Of a DNA stretch of 64,000 nt, positions 46,803-55,819 are shown piece after piece. The stretch's first letter is position 1, and the number at the start of each line of letters is the position of its first letter. The stretch lies in assembly GCF_035953295.1 (NCBI RefSeq), contig NZ_CP108370.1, forward strand, positions 6,309,001 to 6,373,000, in the 5' to 3' direction. This DNA is from Streptomyces sp. NBC_01335. GTDB lineage: Bacteria; Actinomycetota; Actinomycetes; Streptomycetales; Streptomycetaceae. The position numbers and the translations under genes are program-made. Under the pieces are notes generated by a model. That model saw only the letters and a list, made by a program, of their open reading frames with translations, searched no databases and had not been told where the DNA came from.

Positions 46803-48899
46803 TCAGACTCTGGTCAGGGCCTGAGGCGAGGAGACGGGTTGCGGGGCGGCGCCGCGGCCGGCCGCCGCACCACTGAGTCCGCGCAGTTCGGTGAGGGTAC
46901 GGGCGAGCGAGCGGGCCGTGGTGTCGTGCCCGTCGGCGACGGCCTGCCGGAACGCCGAGACGAGCCCGCTCTTCTCGGTGTCGAACCAGAGCAGGGCGCT
47001 GCCCGCAGCCACCTGACGCCCGTCGGCCAGGGCACGGCCGGCGGCGCGGGCCCGCATCAGCCACGCGGTGAGCGCCCGGTCGACAGTCCTGCGACGTTCG
47101 GCGGTGCTGCTCTCGGCCAGTGCGCACTCGTGCGCGAACAGGCGGATCACGGGTGGCATCCGATAGCGCAGCCGCCCTGTGCGCTCCGTCTCGCACACCT
47201 CCAGCAGCCGGGCGTCGACCAGGGTTTCCAGGAGGTCGTCCGCCTCCTCCTTGCCGGTCTCCAGTACGACGACCGCCAGCCAGCCGGGTATCTCCGCGGT
47301 GTGCAGCAGCGACAGCCGCCACAGTGCCGTCCTGGCCTCGGCGGCAAGATGCAGGTAGCTCGAGCGCAGCGAGCTCCGCACGTCGATGTCGGCGAGGCGC
47401 AGCTCGTCGAGCGGTCGCCGGTCGCCGTCGGCCAGCCTGCGTACCATCTCGGCCAGCGGCCAATGGGGTTTGGCGGCCAGCCGGCCGGCCACCACACGCA
47501 CCGCGATCGGCAGCCGTCCGCATTGGGCCACCAGCGAGTCGGCCACCTCGTGCTCCGCCGCGACCCGGCCGGAGCCGACCACGCGGGACAGGAGGCCGAG
47601 CGCCTCGGCCCGTTCGAAGACGTTCAGCTCCAGCGACCGCGCCCCCTCGAGAGCCGTGAAACGCGACCGGGTCGTCACGATCACCCGGCTGCCCCCGGCT
47701 CCCGGAAGCAGCGGCCGCACCTGCCGCTCGTAGTGGGCGTTGTCCAGGACGATCAGGACACGATGCGCGGCGAGCACACTGCGGTAGAGCTGGGTGCGTG
47801 CCTCCAGCGTCCGGGGGATCGGTGCCCTGGGCTCGCAGAGCGTCTGCAGGAACCACTCGAGCACGTCGAAGGGATCCCTCGGGCGGTCCTGCGACCCGTC
47901 CAGGTCCGCGTATAACTGGCCGTCGGGGAAGGCGTCCAGACACCGGCGTCCGACGTGCACGGCCAGCGCGCTCTTGCCCACGCCGGCGGCGCCGGTGACC
48001 ACGACCGGCGCCGCCCCGGCACGGTCGTCGCGCAGCAAGCCGCACAACTCGCGCAACTGGGGCTCGCGTCCCGTGAAGTCGGCGACGCCCGGAGGCAGCA
48101 TGGCCGGCCGCACCCACGGCCGGGCCTGGACGCGGATCTCCTGGGGAAGGGCGGTGGGTGCGGTGAGCCCCGGGTCCCCGGACAGGATGGACTGGAAGAC
48201 GTCGGTGAGCGCCGAACTGGGATCGACGCCCAGTTCCTCGGCGAGGATCTTCCGTCCGCGCTGGTACTCGGCCAGGGCGTCGGCCTGCCGGCCGACGCGG
48301 TAGAGCGCGGTCATCAACTGGGCGCGCAGCCGCTCCCGCAGCGGGTGGGCCTCCACCAGGCCGACGAGTTCGGACACGAGCGCGTCGTGGCGGCCGAGAG
48401 CGAGGTCGGCGGCGACACGACCCTCCAGTGCGGCCATGCGCGCCTCTTCGAGCCGGGGGAGTTCGACCCGGCTCAGGTGTTCCGTCACGCCGGCGAGCGT
48501 GGGGCCGTGCCACAGCGCGAGTGCCGTGGCCAGGTGCTCGGAGGCCTCGGCGTGACGGTGCGCCTTCAACGCGTCGTTGCCGAGCCCGGCCAGGCGCTCG
48601 AACTCGGCGTGGTCCAGGCCCGCGTCGGCCCGCACGAGCTGGTAGCCCGGCCGACGGCGCAGGATGGTCGCTCCGGGGGACAGCAGTTTGCGCAGCCGTG
48701 AGACATACGTGAAGAGCTGCTGATCGACCGTGGCGGGTGGCGTCGGCCCCCAGGTGACCTCACGCAGGTACGCGTCGGAGACGACGCGGTTGCCGGCCAG
48801 GAGAAGCGCGGCGAGTACTGTCTTCGGTTTCTCCGCCATCGGCGTGAGGTCCAGCCCCGCCTGTCTTATTCCGACAGGTCCGAGAACGCAGAATTCCAC
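46803..48899 (-). CDS. SARP/AfsR-family pathway regulator
   Basis: A 698-residue activator: amino OmpR-like winged helix (VEFCVLGPVGI, TVDQQLFTYVSRLRKLL, RRRPGYQLV; residues 1-95), bacterial transcriptional activation domain with TPR-like helices (residues 95-250, RGRKILAEELGVDPSSAL), then an NB-ARC ATPase with P-loop GAAGVGKSALAVHVG and RVLIVLDNAHYE, and a helical end. It lacks the long carboxyl TPR array of full AfsR. The GTG at 48899 follows AGGGGG. It faces away from the halogenase operon across about 890 bp and is the prime candidate cluster activator. SARP proteins bind direct repeats; CGGTATAG pairs before the halogenase may be its site. Confidence 0.88.
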   Translation of the reverse strand: MEFCVLGPVGIRQAGLDLTPMAEKPKTVLAALLLAGNRVVSDAYLREVTWGPTPPATVDQQLFTYVSRLRKLLSPGATILRRRPGYQLVRADAGLDHAEFERLAGLGNDALKAHRHAEASEHLATALALWHGPTLAGVTEHLSRVELPRLEEARMAALEGRVAADLALGRHDALVSELVGLVEAHPLRERLRAQLMTALYRVGRQADALAEYQRGRKILAEELGVDPSSALTDVFQSILSGDPGLTAPTALPQEIRVQARPWVRPAMLPPGVADFTGREPQLRELCGLLRDDRAGAAPVVVTGAAGVGKSALAVHVGRRCLDAFPDGQLYADLDGSQDRPRDPFDVLEWFLQTLCEPRAPIPRTLEARTQLYRSVLAAHRVLIVLDNAHYERQVRPLLPGAGGSRVIVTTRSRFTALEGARSLELNVFERAEALGLLSRVVGSGRVAAEHEVADSLVAQCGRLPIAVRVVAGRLAAKPHWPLAEMVRRLADGDRRPLDELRLADIDVRSSLRSSYLHLAAEARTALWRLSLLHTAEIPGWLAVVVLETGKEEADDLLETLVDARLLEVCETERTGRLRYRMPPVIRLFAHECALAESSTAERRRTVDRALTAWLMRARAAGRALADGRQVAAGSALLWFDTEKSGLVSAFRQAVADGHDTTARSLARTLTELRGLSGAAAGRGAAPQPVSSPQALTRV

Positions 48900-49272
48900 T
48901 CTAACCCCCTGGCGTGTGCACGGTCCGGATAAGTCGAAACGGTTCGGTGCCATGAGGCCGAGGCCACGGTCCCGACGCTACCAGCCGGAGATCGTCTCCC
49001 GAGAGGTATTCCCACATGTGATCCTGTGGGTTTTACACGGCGTGTGTTTCTCATCCCGCCGCCTGAGATATGCACCGATGCTCGGTCCACCGCCCGGCCC
49101 CGCACACTCCGTGGGACGCTTCTCGGAGCTTGCCGGGAATCAACTCGTCCGTTTGATCTTGCCTTTGTCGGGCTCGACCGACACGAGCAGCGCCGGCCGC
49201 GTCCCCGGGCCGAGGTCCGCCGCCCTCTTCCGGCAACCACCAGGACGACGGACGCGCCCCGACAGCACCTGG

Positions 49273-49632
49273 TCAGAGTTCGGTTCGGCGGCTCCGCGCG
49301 AGACCGTCCCGTCCCGCCCCCGACGCGGCGGCAACCCGATCCCACCATGCCCCGGCGATCCACCGGCCCAGTCGGCGCCGGTACGTCGCCCCGAGCCGAA
49401 CCCCAGCTCCAGGGGCAGGAGTCGCCAGGCCGTGTCGTTGCGGAGGACGGGCAGGATGCCCTGGAGGCAGAGCCGGTCCGGCACTGGCCCCGGCCCCGGC
49501 GCCGCGACGGCCGCGGCGGCGGCAACGGCTCGACCGGAGCCCGCAACTCATCGTCCGCGATCCACGGTCGAGTACCCACACCCTCACGAACGGCCGGAAT
49601 CACCACATCGGTAACACCCCGCCGGCCGACAT
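49273..49632 (-). mobile_element. Decayed IS5-family transposase fragment
   Basis: Three frames of the minus strand carry consecutive pieces of one IS5/IS112-like transposase amino end: VREGVGTRPWIADDELRAPV; then PDRLCLQGILPVLRNDTAWR and LLPLELGFGSG; then RRRLGRWIAGAWWDRVAAA. At least two frameshifts separate them and the DDE core is absent. No terminal repeats found. The remainder of the 48900-49791 gap (about 48900-49270 and 49633-49791) has no supported gene. Confidence 0.75.
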
Positions 49633-49673
49633 CAACAAGATCGTGTCACGAGCTTCTGTCCCCCTGACCTGCA

Positions 49674-49713
49674 CGGTATAGCGGCGATATGGTTCCTTTC
49701 CCTATCGGTATAG
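49674..49713 (+). promoter_or_regulatory. Direct-repeat control region of the biosynthetic operon
   Basis: CGGTATAG occurs at 49674-49681 and 49706-49713 (32 bp apart), and GATATGG at 49686-49692 and 49727-49733. They lie 60-120 bp before the halogenase start. Direct repeats near three helical turns suit a SARP activator, but the match is suggestive only. Confidence 0.45.
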
Positions 49714-49791
49714 AGGCCGTCCGCAAGATATGGGCCTGAGCGAACAGCCGGGTGGACACCCCGCTGAACGAAATGCCGATGGGGGAATGCC

Positions 49792-51384
49792 ATGAGCGAC
49801 GGGCGAGTCAGAAGTCTGGTGATTCTCGGCGGGGGAACGGCCGGTTGGATGACGGCGTCGTATCTCGGGAAGGCGCTGCAGGGGGAAGTGGACATCACCC
49901 TGCTTGAAGCGCCCGCCATTCCGCGTATCGGTGTGGGTGAGGCGACGGTTCCGAACCTGCATTCCGCGTTCTTCGACTTCCTGGGGATTCCCGAGCACGA
50001 GTGGATGCGGGAGGTGAATGCCAGCTTCAAGGCGGGCATAAAGTTCGTGAACTGGCGCACGCCGGGACGTGGTGTCCCGCAGCCCCGCCCGCTCGGTGAG
50101 CGGACGGACACCTTCTACCACCACTTCGCTCACCTCAAGGAGCACGACGGAGTTCCGCTGCCGCAGTACTGGTACCTCAAGCAGCAGCGGGGTGACGATC
50201 CCGGGCCGTTCGACCGTGCCTGCTTCCCGGAGACCGCGGTCCTGGACGCCAACAAGGGCCCCTGGAAGGCGGACGGAACGCCGGCCATGGACTACGCCTG
50301 GCACTTCGACGCCGCGCTGGTCGCCGACTTCTTGCGCCGTTTCGCCACCCAGAAGCAGGGTGTGCGGCATGTCCAGGGCGAGATGGCCGAGGTGATCCAG
50401 GACGAGCGCGGCTTCATCACGGCCCTGCGCACGAAGGACGACGAACTCCTGGAAGGCGACTTGTTCGTCGACTGCTCGGGCTTCCGCGGCCTGCTGATCA
50501 ACAAGGCGATGGGCGAGCCGTTCCTCGACATGGGGGACAGGCTGCTGTGCGACAGCGCGGTGGCCGCGTCGGTATCCCACGACGACGAGGCGAACGGCAT
50601 CGAGCCCTTCACCTCGTCGATCGCCATGTCGAATGGCTGGACGTGGAAGATTCCGATGCTGTCGCGCTTCGGCACCGGCTACGTCTTCTCCAGTAAATTC
50701 ACCACCCGCGACGACGCGACGCGGGAGTTCTGCGAACTGTGGGGGCTCGACCCGGAGAACACCCCGCTGAACCAGGTGTCCTTCCGGGTGGGCCGCAACC
50801 GCCGGGCCTGGGTGCGCAACTGTGTCGCCATCGGCCTGTCCTCCTGCTTCGTGGAACCGCTGGAGTCGACGGGCATCTACTTCATCTATACCGCCATCGA
50901 GCAGCTCGCCAAGCACTTCCCGGACAAGCGGTTCGACCCGACGCTGAGCGACCGCTTCAACCGTGAGGTCGAGAGCATGTTCGACTTCACGGTGGACTTC
51001 ATCCAGACCCACTTCGCCTTCTCGCCGCGCACGGACACGGAGTTCTGGCGGGCCAACAAGAAGCTCCCGATCGGCGACGACCTGCGCGAGAAGATCGAGC
51101 TCTACCGGGCCGGGCTGCCGGTCAACCCGTACTCCGGCGGCGAACAGGTGCTCCACGGCACGTCCGAGCTCGGCAACAAGAACTTCTGGAACAACACCAA
51201 CTACTGGTGCATGTTCGCCGGCCTCGGCTTCCTCCCCGAGCACGTGCTGCCCGCCCTGCGGTACAGACCCGCGTCGGTCGCGGGCGCGGACGCGCTGTTC
51301 GCCGACGTACCGCGCCGCGCCGCCGAGCAGGTGGAGGAACTGCCGTCCACGTACGACATCCTGCGTGCCCTGCACGGCAAGTAG
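49792..51384 (+). CDS. FAD-dependent tryptophan-type halogenase
   Basis: Chlorinates (or brominates) an aromatic ring using FADH2, O2 and halide. The 530-residue protein has GGGTAGWMTASYLGKAL for FAD binding, IGVGEATVPNL, the catalytic lysine K80 in SFKAGIKFVNW, the halogenase motif GWTWKIP, and the active-site glutamate E358 in VEPLESTGIY; all key residues are present. Overall closest by eye to PrnA/RebH-type enzymes that act on free tryptophan. Start ATG 49792 follows GGGGGA. As the first gene of an operon that makes salicylate and an aminobenzoate, its real substrate could be one of those, the finished benzoxazole, or tryptophan; sequence alone cannot say. Confidence 0.93.
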   Translation: MSDGRVRSLVILGGGTAGWMTASYLGKALQGEVDITLLEAPAIPRIGVGEATVPNLHSAFFDFLGIPEHEWMREVNASFKAGIKFVNWRTPGRGVPQPRPLGERTDTFYHHFAHLKEHDGVPLPQYWYLKQQRGDDPGPFDRACFPETAVLDANKGPWKADGTPAMDYAWHFDAALVADFLRRFATQKQGVRHVQGEMAEVIQDERGFITALRTKDDELLEGDLFVDCSGFRGLLINKAMGEPFLDMGDRLLCDSAVAASVSHDDEANGIEPFTSSIAMSNGWTWKIPMLSRFGTGYVFSSKFTTRDDATREFCELWGLDPENTPLNQVSFRVGRNRRAWVRNCVAIGLSSCFVEPLESTGIYFIYTAIEQLAKHFPDKRFDPTLSDRFNREVESMFDFTVDFIQTHFAFSPRTDTEFWRANKKLPIGDDLREKIELYRAGLPVNPYSGGEQVLHGTSELGNKNFWNNTNYWCMFAGLGFLPEHVLPALRYRPASVAGADALFADVPRRAAEQVEELPSTYDILRALHGK

Positions 51385-51400
51385 AGCGCGGAGACCTTCC

Positions 51401-51928
51401 ATGAACCGAGCCACGCGTGCGGCTGTGGGCGATCACACTCGCCTTGAAGGCTCCGACGCCATGCGGCAGTTGATGGCCGGGTTTCCCACGGGAGTGGGGA
51501 TCGCCACCGCCTTCGACTCGGAGTCCCGCCCCTGGGGCATGACGTGTACGTCCCTGGTGAGCGTCGCCCTGGAACCGCCCACTCTCCTGGTGTGCCTGCG
51601 CAGCGGCAGCCCCACCCTGCACGCCGCGCTCGAAGCCGGGGAGTTCGCCATGAACCTCCTCCACCAAGGGGCGCAGTCGACCGCGGAACTGTTCGCCTCC
51701 GGTGCGCCGGACCGCTTCGACCGCGTCGAGTGGACCGCGCCCCCGGCCGCCGCCGGGCCGCATCTGAGCTCCGACGCCCACGCGGTCGCCAACTGCGCGG
51801 TCGTACGGCAGGACACCCTCGGCGATCACGTCGTCGTCTTCGCCGAGGTGCGTGACGTCCACCTGAACCGCACACCGACCCCCCTGCTCTACGGACTGCG
51901 GCGGTATGCGTCATGGCCGACGAACTGA
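51401..51928 (+). CDS. Flavin reductase (halogenase partner)
   Basis: Supplies FADH2 to the halogenase. The 175-residue protein has the flavin reductase-like split-barrel pattern: MRQLMAGFPTGVGIATAFD, WGMTCTSLVSVALEPPTLLVCLRSGS, FAMNLLHQGAQ and the late VVFAEVRDVHL. Start ATG 51401, 16 bp after the halogenase stop, with GGAGA upstream. Its last 16 bases overlap the antiporter gene. The pairing matches PrnF/RebF-type reductases. Confidence 0.88.
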   Translation: MNRATRAAVGDHTRLEGSDAMRQLMAGFPTGVGIATAFDSESRPWGMTCTSLVSVALEPPTLLVCLRSGSPTLHAALEAGEFAMNLLHQGAQSTAELFASGAPDRFDRVEWTAPPAAAGPHLSSDAHAVANCAVVRQDTLGDHVVVFAEVRDVHLNRTPTPLLYGLRRYASWPTN

Positions 51929-53334
51929 GGCTGGCGCCCCCGAAGAGGGGGCGGAGCGCCCCGGCCCCTTCCCGGGCGCGATACGTCTACGTCCTCCTGG
52001 TGCTGATCCCGGTGGCCCTGGTGGCGGTCGTACTGCGCTTCGGCATCACGGACACCGGGTCGGGAGGGCCGGGCGGAGCGGCCGACAGGGCACACGCGGC
52101 TTCCGGAACGTTCGCCGAGCTGCTGTTGGCCCTGGCGGTGATCCTCGGCGTCTGCCATCTGACGGCGGGTCTCTTCCGGCGGATGTCCCAGCCCGCCGTC
52201 ATCGGTGAGATCGTCGCCGGCATCCTGCTCGGCCCCTCGCTGCTGGGACTGCTGTGGCCGAGCGGGTATCACCGGCTGTTTCCCGCGGACCTGACGGCGC
52301 CGATCAACACACTCGCCCAACTCGGTCTGATCTGCTTCATGTTCATGGTCGGTTACGAGTTGGACCTGCGAGCGGTGCGCGGCCGCGGGCAGACCGTCCT
52401 GACGATCAGTCACGTCGGCGTCGCCGTACCCCTGCTCGCGGGGGTGCTGCTGGCGCTGGGGATGTACGCGTCGTACGCCCCGGACGGCCTGGGCTTCACG
52501 GCCTTCGGCTTGTTCATCGCCGTCGCCATGAGCATCACGGCCTTTCCGGTGCTGGCCCGCATCATCGCCGAACGGCGTTCCGACGAGCTGACCGTCGGAC
52601 CGGTCGCGCTCGCCTGCGCGGCGGTCGGGGACGTCACGGCCTGGTGTCTGCTGGCCGTGGTGGTCGCCGCGGCCGAGGACTCCTCCCTGTACGGCGTGAT
52701 CCAGATCCTGTGCCTCACGGCGCTGTTCTGCGCGCTGCTGCGCTTCGCGGTGCGCCCCGTGCTGGAGCACACGCTCGGCACGCGCACCTGGTCCCGCGGC
52801 ACGGTCATGCCGGTGCTCTTCTCCGGCATCCTGCTCAGCGCGCTGTCCACGGACCAGATCGGTATTCACGCGATCTTCGGGCCCTTCCTGCTGGGAGCGG
52901 TCACGCCGCGGGGCTCGGCCCCGGTCGAATGGGCGGTGGGACGGCTGCGATCGGTGACCGAGGCACTGTTGCTGCCGCTGTTCTTCGTCTTCTCCGGGCT
53001 GCGCACCTCGATCGGGCTGCTCGGCGACTGGCAGGCATGGTGCTGGTGTCTGGCCGTCGTGGCCACGGCGATGGCCACGAAGTGGGTCGGCACCGCGCTG
53101 GCCGCCAGAGGCTGCGGCATGGGCTGGGAGGAGTCGCTGTCCATGGGCGCCCTGATGAACTGCCGCGGTCTGACCGAGCTGGTCGTGCTCAACGTCGGTC
53201 TGGACCTCGGGGTCATCACGCCCACGGTGTTCACGATGTTCATCGTCATGGCGCTGATCTCCACCCTGCTCACCGCCCCCGCGCTCTCGCTGATCGCGCG
53301 CCGGTTCTCCGGGACGCGCGCCACTCCCCGGTGA
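51913..53334 (+). CDS. CPA2-type cation/proton antiporter
   Basis: A 473-residue membrane protein of the KefB/NhaA-like monovalent cation:proton antiporter-2 family, with about 13 hydrophobic segments. It carries QPAVIGEIVAGILLGPSLLG, GLICFMFMVGYELD and a later GLTELVVLNVGLDLGVI. No carboxyl TrkA-type domain. The start overlaps the flavin reductase gene by 16 bp in another frame. Such antiporters recur in polyketide and other BGCs, usually tied to self-resistance or pH homeostasis; role here inferred. Confidence 0.85.
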   Translation: MADELRLAPPKRGRSAPAPSRARYVYVLLVLIPVALVAVVLRFGITDTGSGGPGGAADRAHAASGTFAELLLALAVILGVCHLTAGLFRRMSQPAVIGEIVAGILLGPSLLGLLWPSGYHRLFPADLTAPINTLAQLGLICFMFMVGYELDLRAVRGRGQTVLTISHVGVAVPLLAGVLLALGMYASYAPDGLGFTAFGLFIAVAMSITAFPVLARIIAERRSDELTVGPVALACAAVGDVTAWCLLAVVVAAAEDSSLYGVIQILCLTALFCALLRFAVRPVLEHTLGTRTWSRGTVMPVLFSGILLSALSTDQIGIHAIFGPFLLGAVTPRGSAPVEWAVGRLRSVTEALLLPLFFVFSGLRTSIGLLGDWQAWCWCLAVVATAMATKWVGTALAARGCGMGWEESLSMGALMNCRGLTELVVLNVGLDLGVITPTVFTMFIVMALISTLLTAPALSLIARRFSGTRATPR

Positions 53335-53384
53335 AGCGCCCGCCCCGCTTTCCCCTTTCGGCCATCGAGAAGAGGACGTTCGAG

Positions 53385-54770
53385 ATGCACCAGTCCCCCC
53401 GGCACTACTTCGAGACGAGGCTGAGACCGGCCTCGGATCCCATGACCGCCGCTGCTCGCCTGGCGTCGTCCGGTCTGCACCCGGACTACGTCGTCTACGA
53501 GAACGGCGGCACCTGGTCCTACGCCGGCGGCGCGCTCGCCGAGATCACCCTGGACCGTTCGGGGGCTCGGCTCCGGAAGCAGGAGCAGGAGGAGGTGCTG
53601 CTGCCGTGGGACGGCCGCCCCCTGCAGCAGGTGCAGAGCCTGCTCGACACCGTACGGATCAAGGACTGGCGGGCCTACGGCTGGGCGGCGTTCGAGCTGT
53701 CGTACGCCAAGGACGGAGACCTCCGACACGTCGGTGACCAGCGGCTGCTTCACCTCGTCGTCCCCCACACCGAGATCAGGATCGAGGCCGGCGAGGCCTA
53801 TCTGCGCTCGGCTGACCAGGCCACTCTCTCGGCCGCGCTGGACGTGCTGGCCGAGGAGCACACCGAGTCGCGGGCCGTACCGGACCCCGTGGACGTACGG
53901 CAGGCCGGAGCGGATGCCTACCGCCGGGCCGTCGGCGCCGCGGTCGACGCGATCAACGGCCGGGTCCTCCAGAAGGTGATCTTCTCGCGGGTGGTCCCGG
54001 TCGATCACGAACTCGACTTCGTGGGCACATACCTGGCGGGGCGGCGTGGCAACAACCCCGCGAGGTCCTTCCTGCTCAGCCTCGGTGGCATCGAGGCGAC
54101 GGGCTTCAGCCCGGAGATCGTCGTCCAGGTCGCCCCGGACGGACGTGTGGTCAGCCAGCCCCTGGCCGGGACCCGGGCGCTCACCGGCGACCGGGCCGAG
54201 GACGACCGGCTGCGCGCGGAACTGCTCACCGACCCCAAGGAGATCTACGAACACGCCATCTCCGTGAAGATCGCCTGCGACGAACTCCTGGAGGTATGCG
54301 CCCCCGGCACCGTCGACGTCGAGGAGTTCATGGTCGTCAAGGATCGCGGCACCGTGCAGCACCTGGCCTCCCGGGTCGGCGGACAGCTCGCCGACGGCCA
54401 AGGGGCCTGGGACGCCTTCAAGGCGGTGTTCCCGGCGGTCACCGCATCCGGTGTGCCCAAGGACGCCGCCTACGACAGCATCCGCAGCAACGAGTCCGAG
54501 GCCCGGGGGCTCTACGGCGGGGCCGTTCTGACGGTCAGTCACGAGGGCGCCATGGACGCGACCCTGGTGCTGCGCAGCGTCTACCGGCAGAACGGCCGCA
54601 CCTGGCTGCGGGCCGGCGCGGGCATCGTGGGGCAGTCCCGTCCGGAGCGGGAACTGGAGGAGACCTGCGAGAAGCTGGGCAGTGTCGGACGCTTCCTGGT
54701 GCCCGCCGCCGAGCCCGTCGAGGCCGTCGGCGCCGGTGCCGGCGCGATGGCGGGAGGGACCCGCCCGTGA
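53385..54770 (+). CDS. Salicylate synthase (MbtI/Irp9 type)
   Basis: Converts chorismate via isochorismate to salicylate and pyruvate. The 461-residue protein belongs to the chorismate-utilising MST fold: QKVIFSRVVPVDHELD, FLLSLGGIEATGFSPEIVV, QPLAGTRALTG, KEIYEHAISVKIACDEL and the carboxyl RGLYGGAVLTVSHEG then LRAGAGIVGQSRPERELEET. PLAGTRA with KEIYEH and SGVPK are as in salicylate synthases rather than anthranilate synthases, and no glutaminase is attached. ATG 53385 follows AGAGGA; a GTG at 53331 overlapping the antiporter stop is the alternative. It supplies the phenol half of the predicted product. Confidence 0.9.
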   Translation: MHQSPRHYFETRLRPASDPMTAAARLASSGLHPDYVVYENGGTWSYAGGALAEITLDRSGARLRKQEQEEVLLPWDGRPLQQVQSLLDTVRIKDWRAYGWAAFELSYAKDGDLRHVGDQRLLHLVVPHTEIRIEAGEAYLRSADQATLSAALDVLAEEHTESRAVPDPVDVRQAGADAYRRAVGAAVDAINGRVLQKVIFSRVVPVDHELDFVGTYLAGRRGNNPARSFLLSLGGIEATGFSPEIVVQVAPDGRVVSQPLAGTRALTGDRAEDDRLRAELLTDPKEIYEHAISVKIACDELLEVCAPGTVDVEEFMVVKDRGTVQHLASRVGGQLADGQGAWDAFKAVFPAVTASGVPKDAAYDSIRSNESEARGLYGGAVLTVSHEGAMDATLVLRSVYRQNGRTWLRAGAGIVGQSRPERELEETCEKLGSVGRFLVPAAEPVEAVGAGAGAMAGGTRP

Positions 54771-55819
54771 GGGTCAGCGGAATTCATCTCGCGGGCATCG
54801 CGACCCATCTGCCCGAGCCGTACCCGACGGCCCGCGCCGTCGAGGAGGGGCTGTACGACGAGGAGGACCGCGAGGAGTCCGGCATCGAGTCCGTGCTCGT
54901 CGCGGGCGAGACCACCGGGCCCGATCTGGCCGTGCGCGCGGCCAGGAAGGCGTTGGCCCGCTCCGGTCACCGGCCCGAGGACTTCGGCGCGCTGCTGCAC
55001 AGCAGTGTCCACTTCCAGGGCCCGGACGGCTGGTCCGCCCACCACTACGTCCTGCGGCACACGCTCGACCGCCCGGTGACGGCCGTCGAGGTACGGCAGG
55101 GCTGCCTCGGCATGCTCTCCGCGCTGGAGCTGGCCGCCGGCCGTCTGATGGCCACGTCCGAACCGCCGGCGGTGCTCCTGACCTCCGGCGACAACTTCTC
55201 CACCCCGCTGGCGGACCGCTGGCGTGCCTCGAAGCTCTTCCTGCTGGGTGACGCCGGAGCGGCGGCCGTGGTGTCCCGCCGCGGCGGTTTCGCCCGGGTG
55301 CTGTCCGTCGGCTCGGTGTCGGTCCCCTCGATGGAGGAACTGCACCGCGGAGGGGAGCCCATGTTCCCGCCCGGTCCCACCGTGGGCCGCACCCTCAACC
55401 TGGAGGAGCGCAGGGAGTTCTGGCGCCGCGAGTGGGCAAAGGGAGTCCCGCCGCCCATGGGCAACTTCGGCGACACGGTCGCCGCCGCCGCCCACCAGTC
55501 GCTGGCGGAGGCCGGCGTCACGATGGCGGACATCTCCCGGGTCTGCCACATCGGCTTCTCCCAGCTGCCGTTGCAAGCGTCATTCCTGGACCCCCTGGGC
55601 ATCGACGAGAAGCGGGGCGTCTGGGAGTTCACCCGCACCACCGGCCACCTGGGCGCGGCCGACCCGGTCGCCGGCCTCGAACACCTCTGGCAGACCGGCC
55701 AGGTGGGCGAGGGCGACCTCGTGATGGTCATCGGCGCCTCGCCCGGCATGGAGGCGGGCTGCGCCATCGTCGAGATCACCGTCCCCCGCGAGACCGAGGG
55801 GGAGGGCGGCCATGCTTGA
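54767..55819 (+). CDS. KAS III-like acyltransferase
   Basis: A 350-residue thiolase-fold protein. The acyl-binding cysteine is C113 in VRQGCLGMLSALELAAG; the usual histidine is H261 in VCHIGFSQ; the third position, Asn in condensing KAS III, is H294 in TTGHLGAADPVAGL. A changed triad is typical of KAS III relatives that transfer an acyl group to O or N rather than form C-C bonds (CerJ; BomK in A33853 benzoxazole synthesis). GTG start overlaps the salicylate synthase stop (GTGA). Predicted job: take salicyl from the carrier protein and pass it to 3-hydroxyanthranilate. Confidence 0.85.
   Translation: MRVSGIHLAGIATHLPEPYPTARAVEEGLYDEEDREESGIESVLVAGETTGPDLAVRAARKALARSGHRPEDFGALLHSSVHFQGPDGWSAHHYVLRHTLDRPVTAVEVRQGCLGMLSALELAAGRLMATSEPPAVLLTSGDNFSTPLADRWRASKLFLLGDAGAAAVVSRRGGFARVLSVGSVSVPSMEELHRGGEPMFPPGPTVGRTLNLEERREFWRREWAKGVPPPMGNFGDTVAAAAHQSLAEAGVTMADISRVCHIGFSQLPLQASFLDPLGIDEKRGVWEFTRTTGHLGAADPVAGLEHLWQTGQVGEGDLVMVIGASPGMEAGCAIVEITVPRETEGEGGHA

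Noticed and set aside
48866..49606. 246-codon minus-strand gene
   Set aside because: Only its beginning reads as IS5 transposase; the rest is out of frame, so it is a relic.
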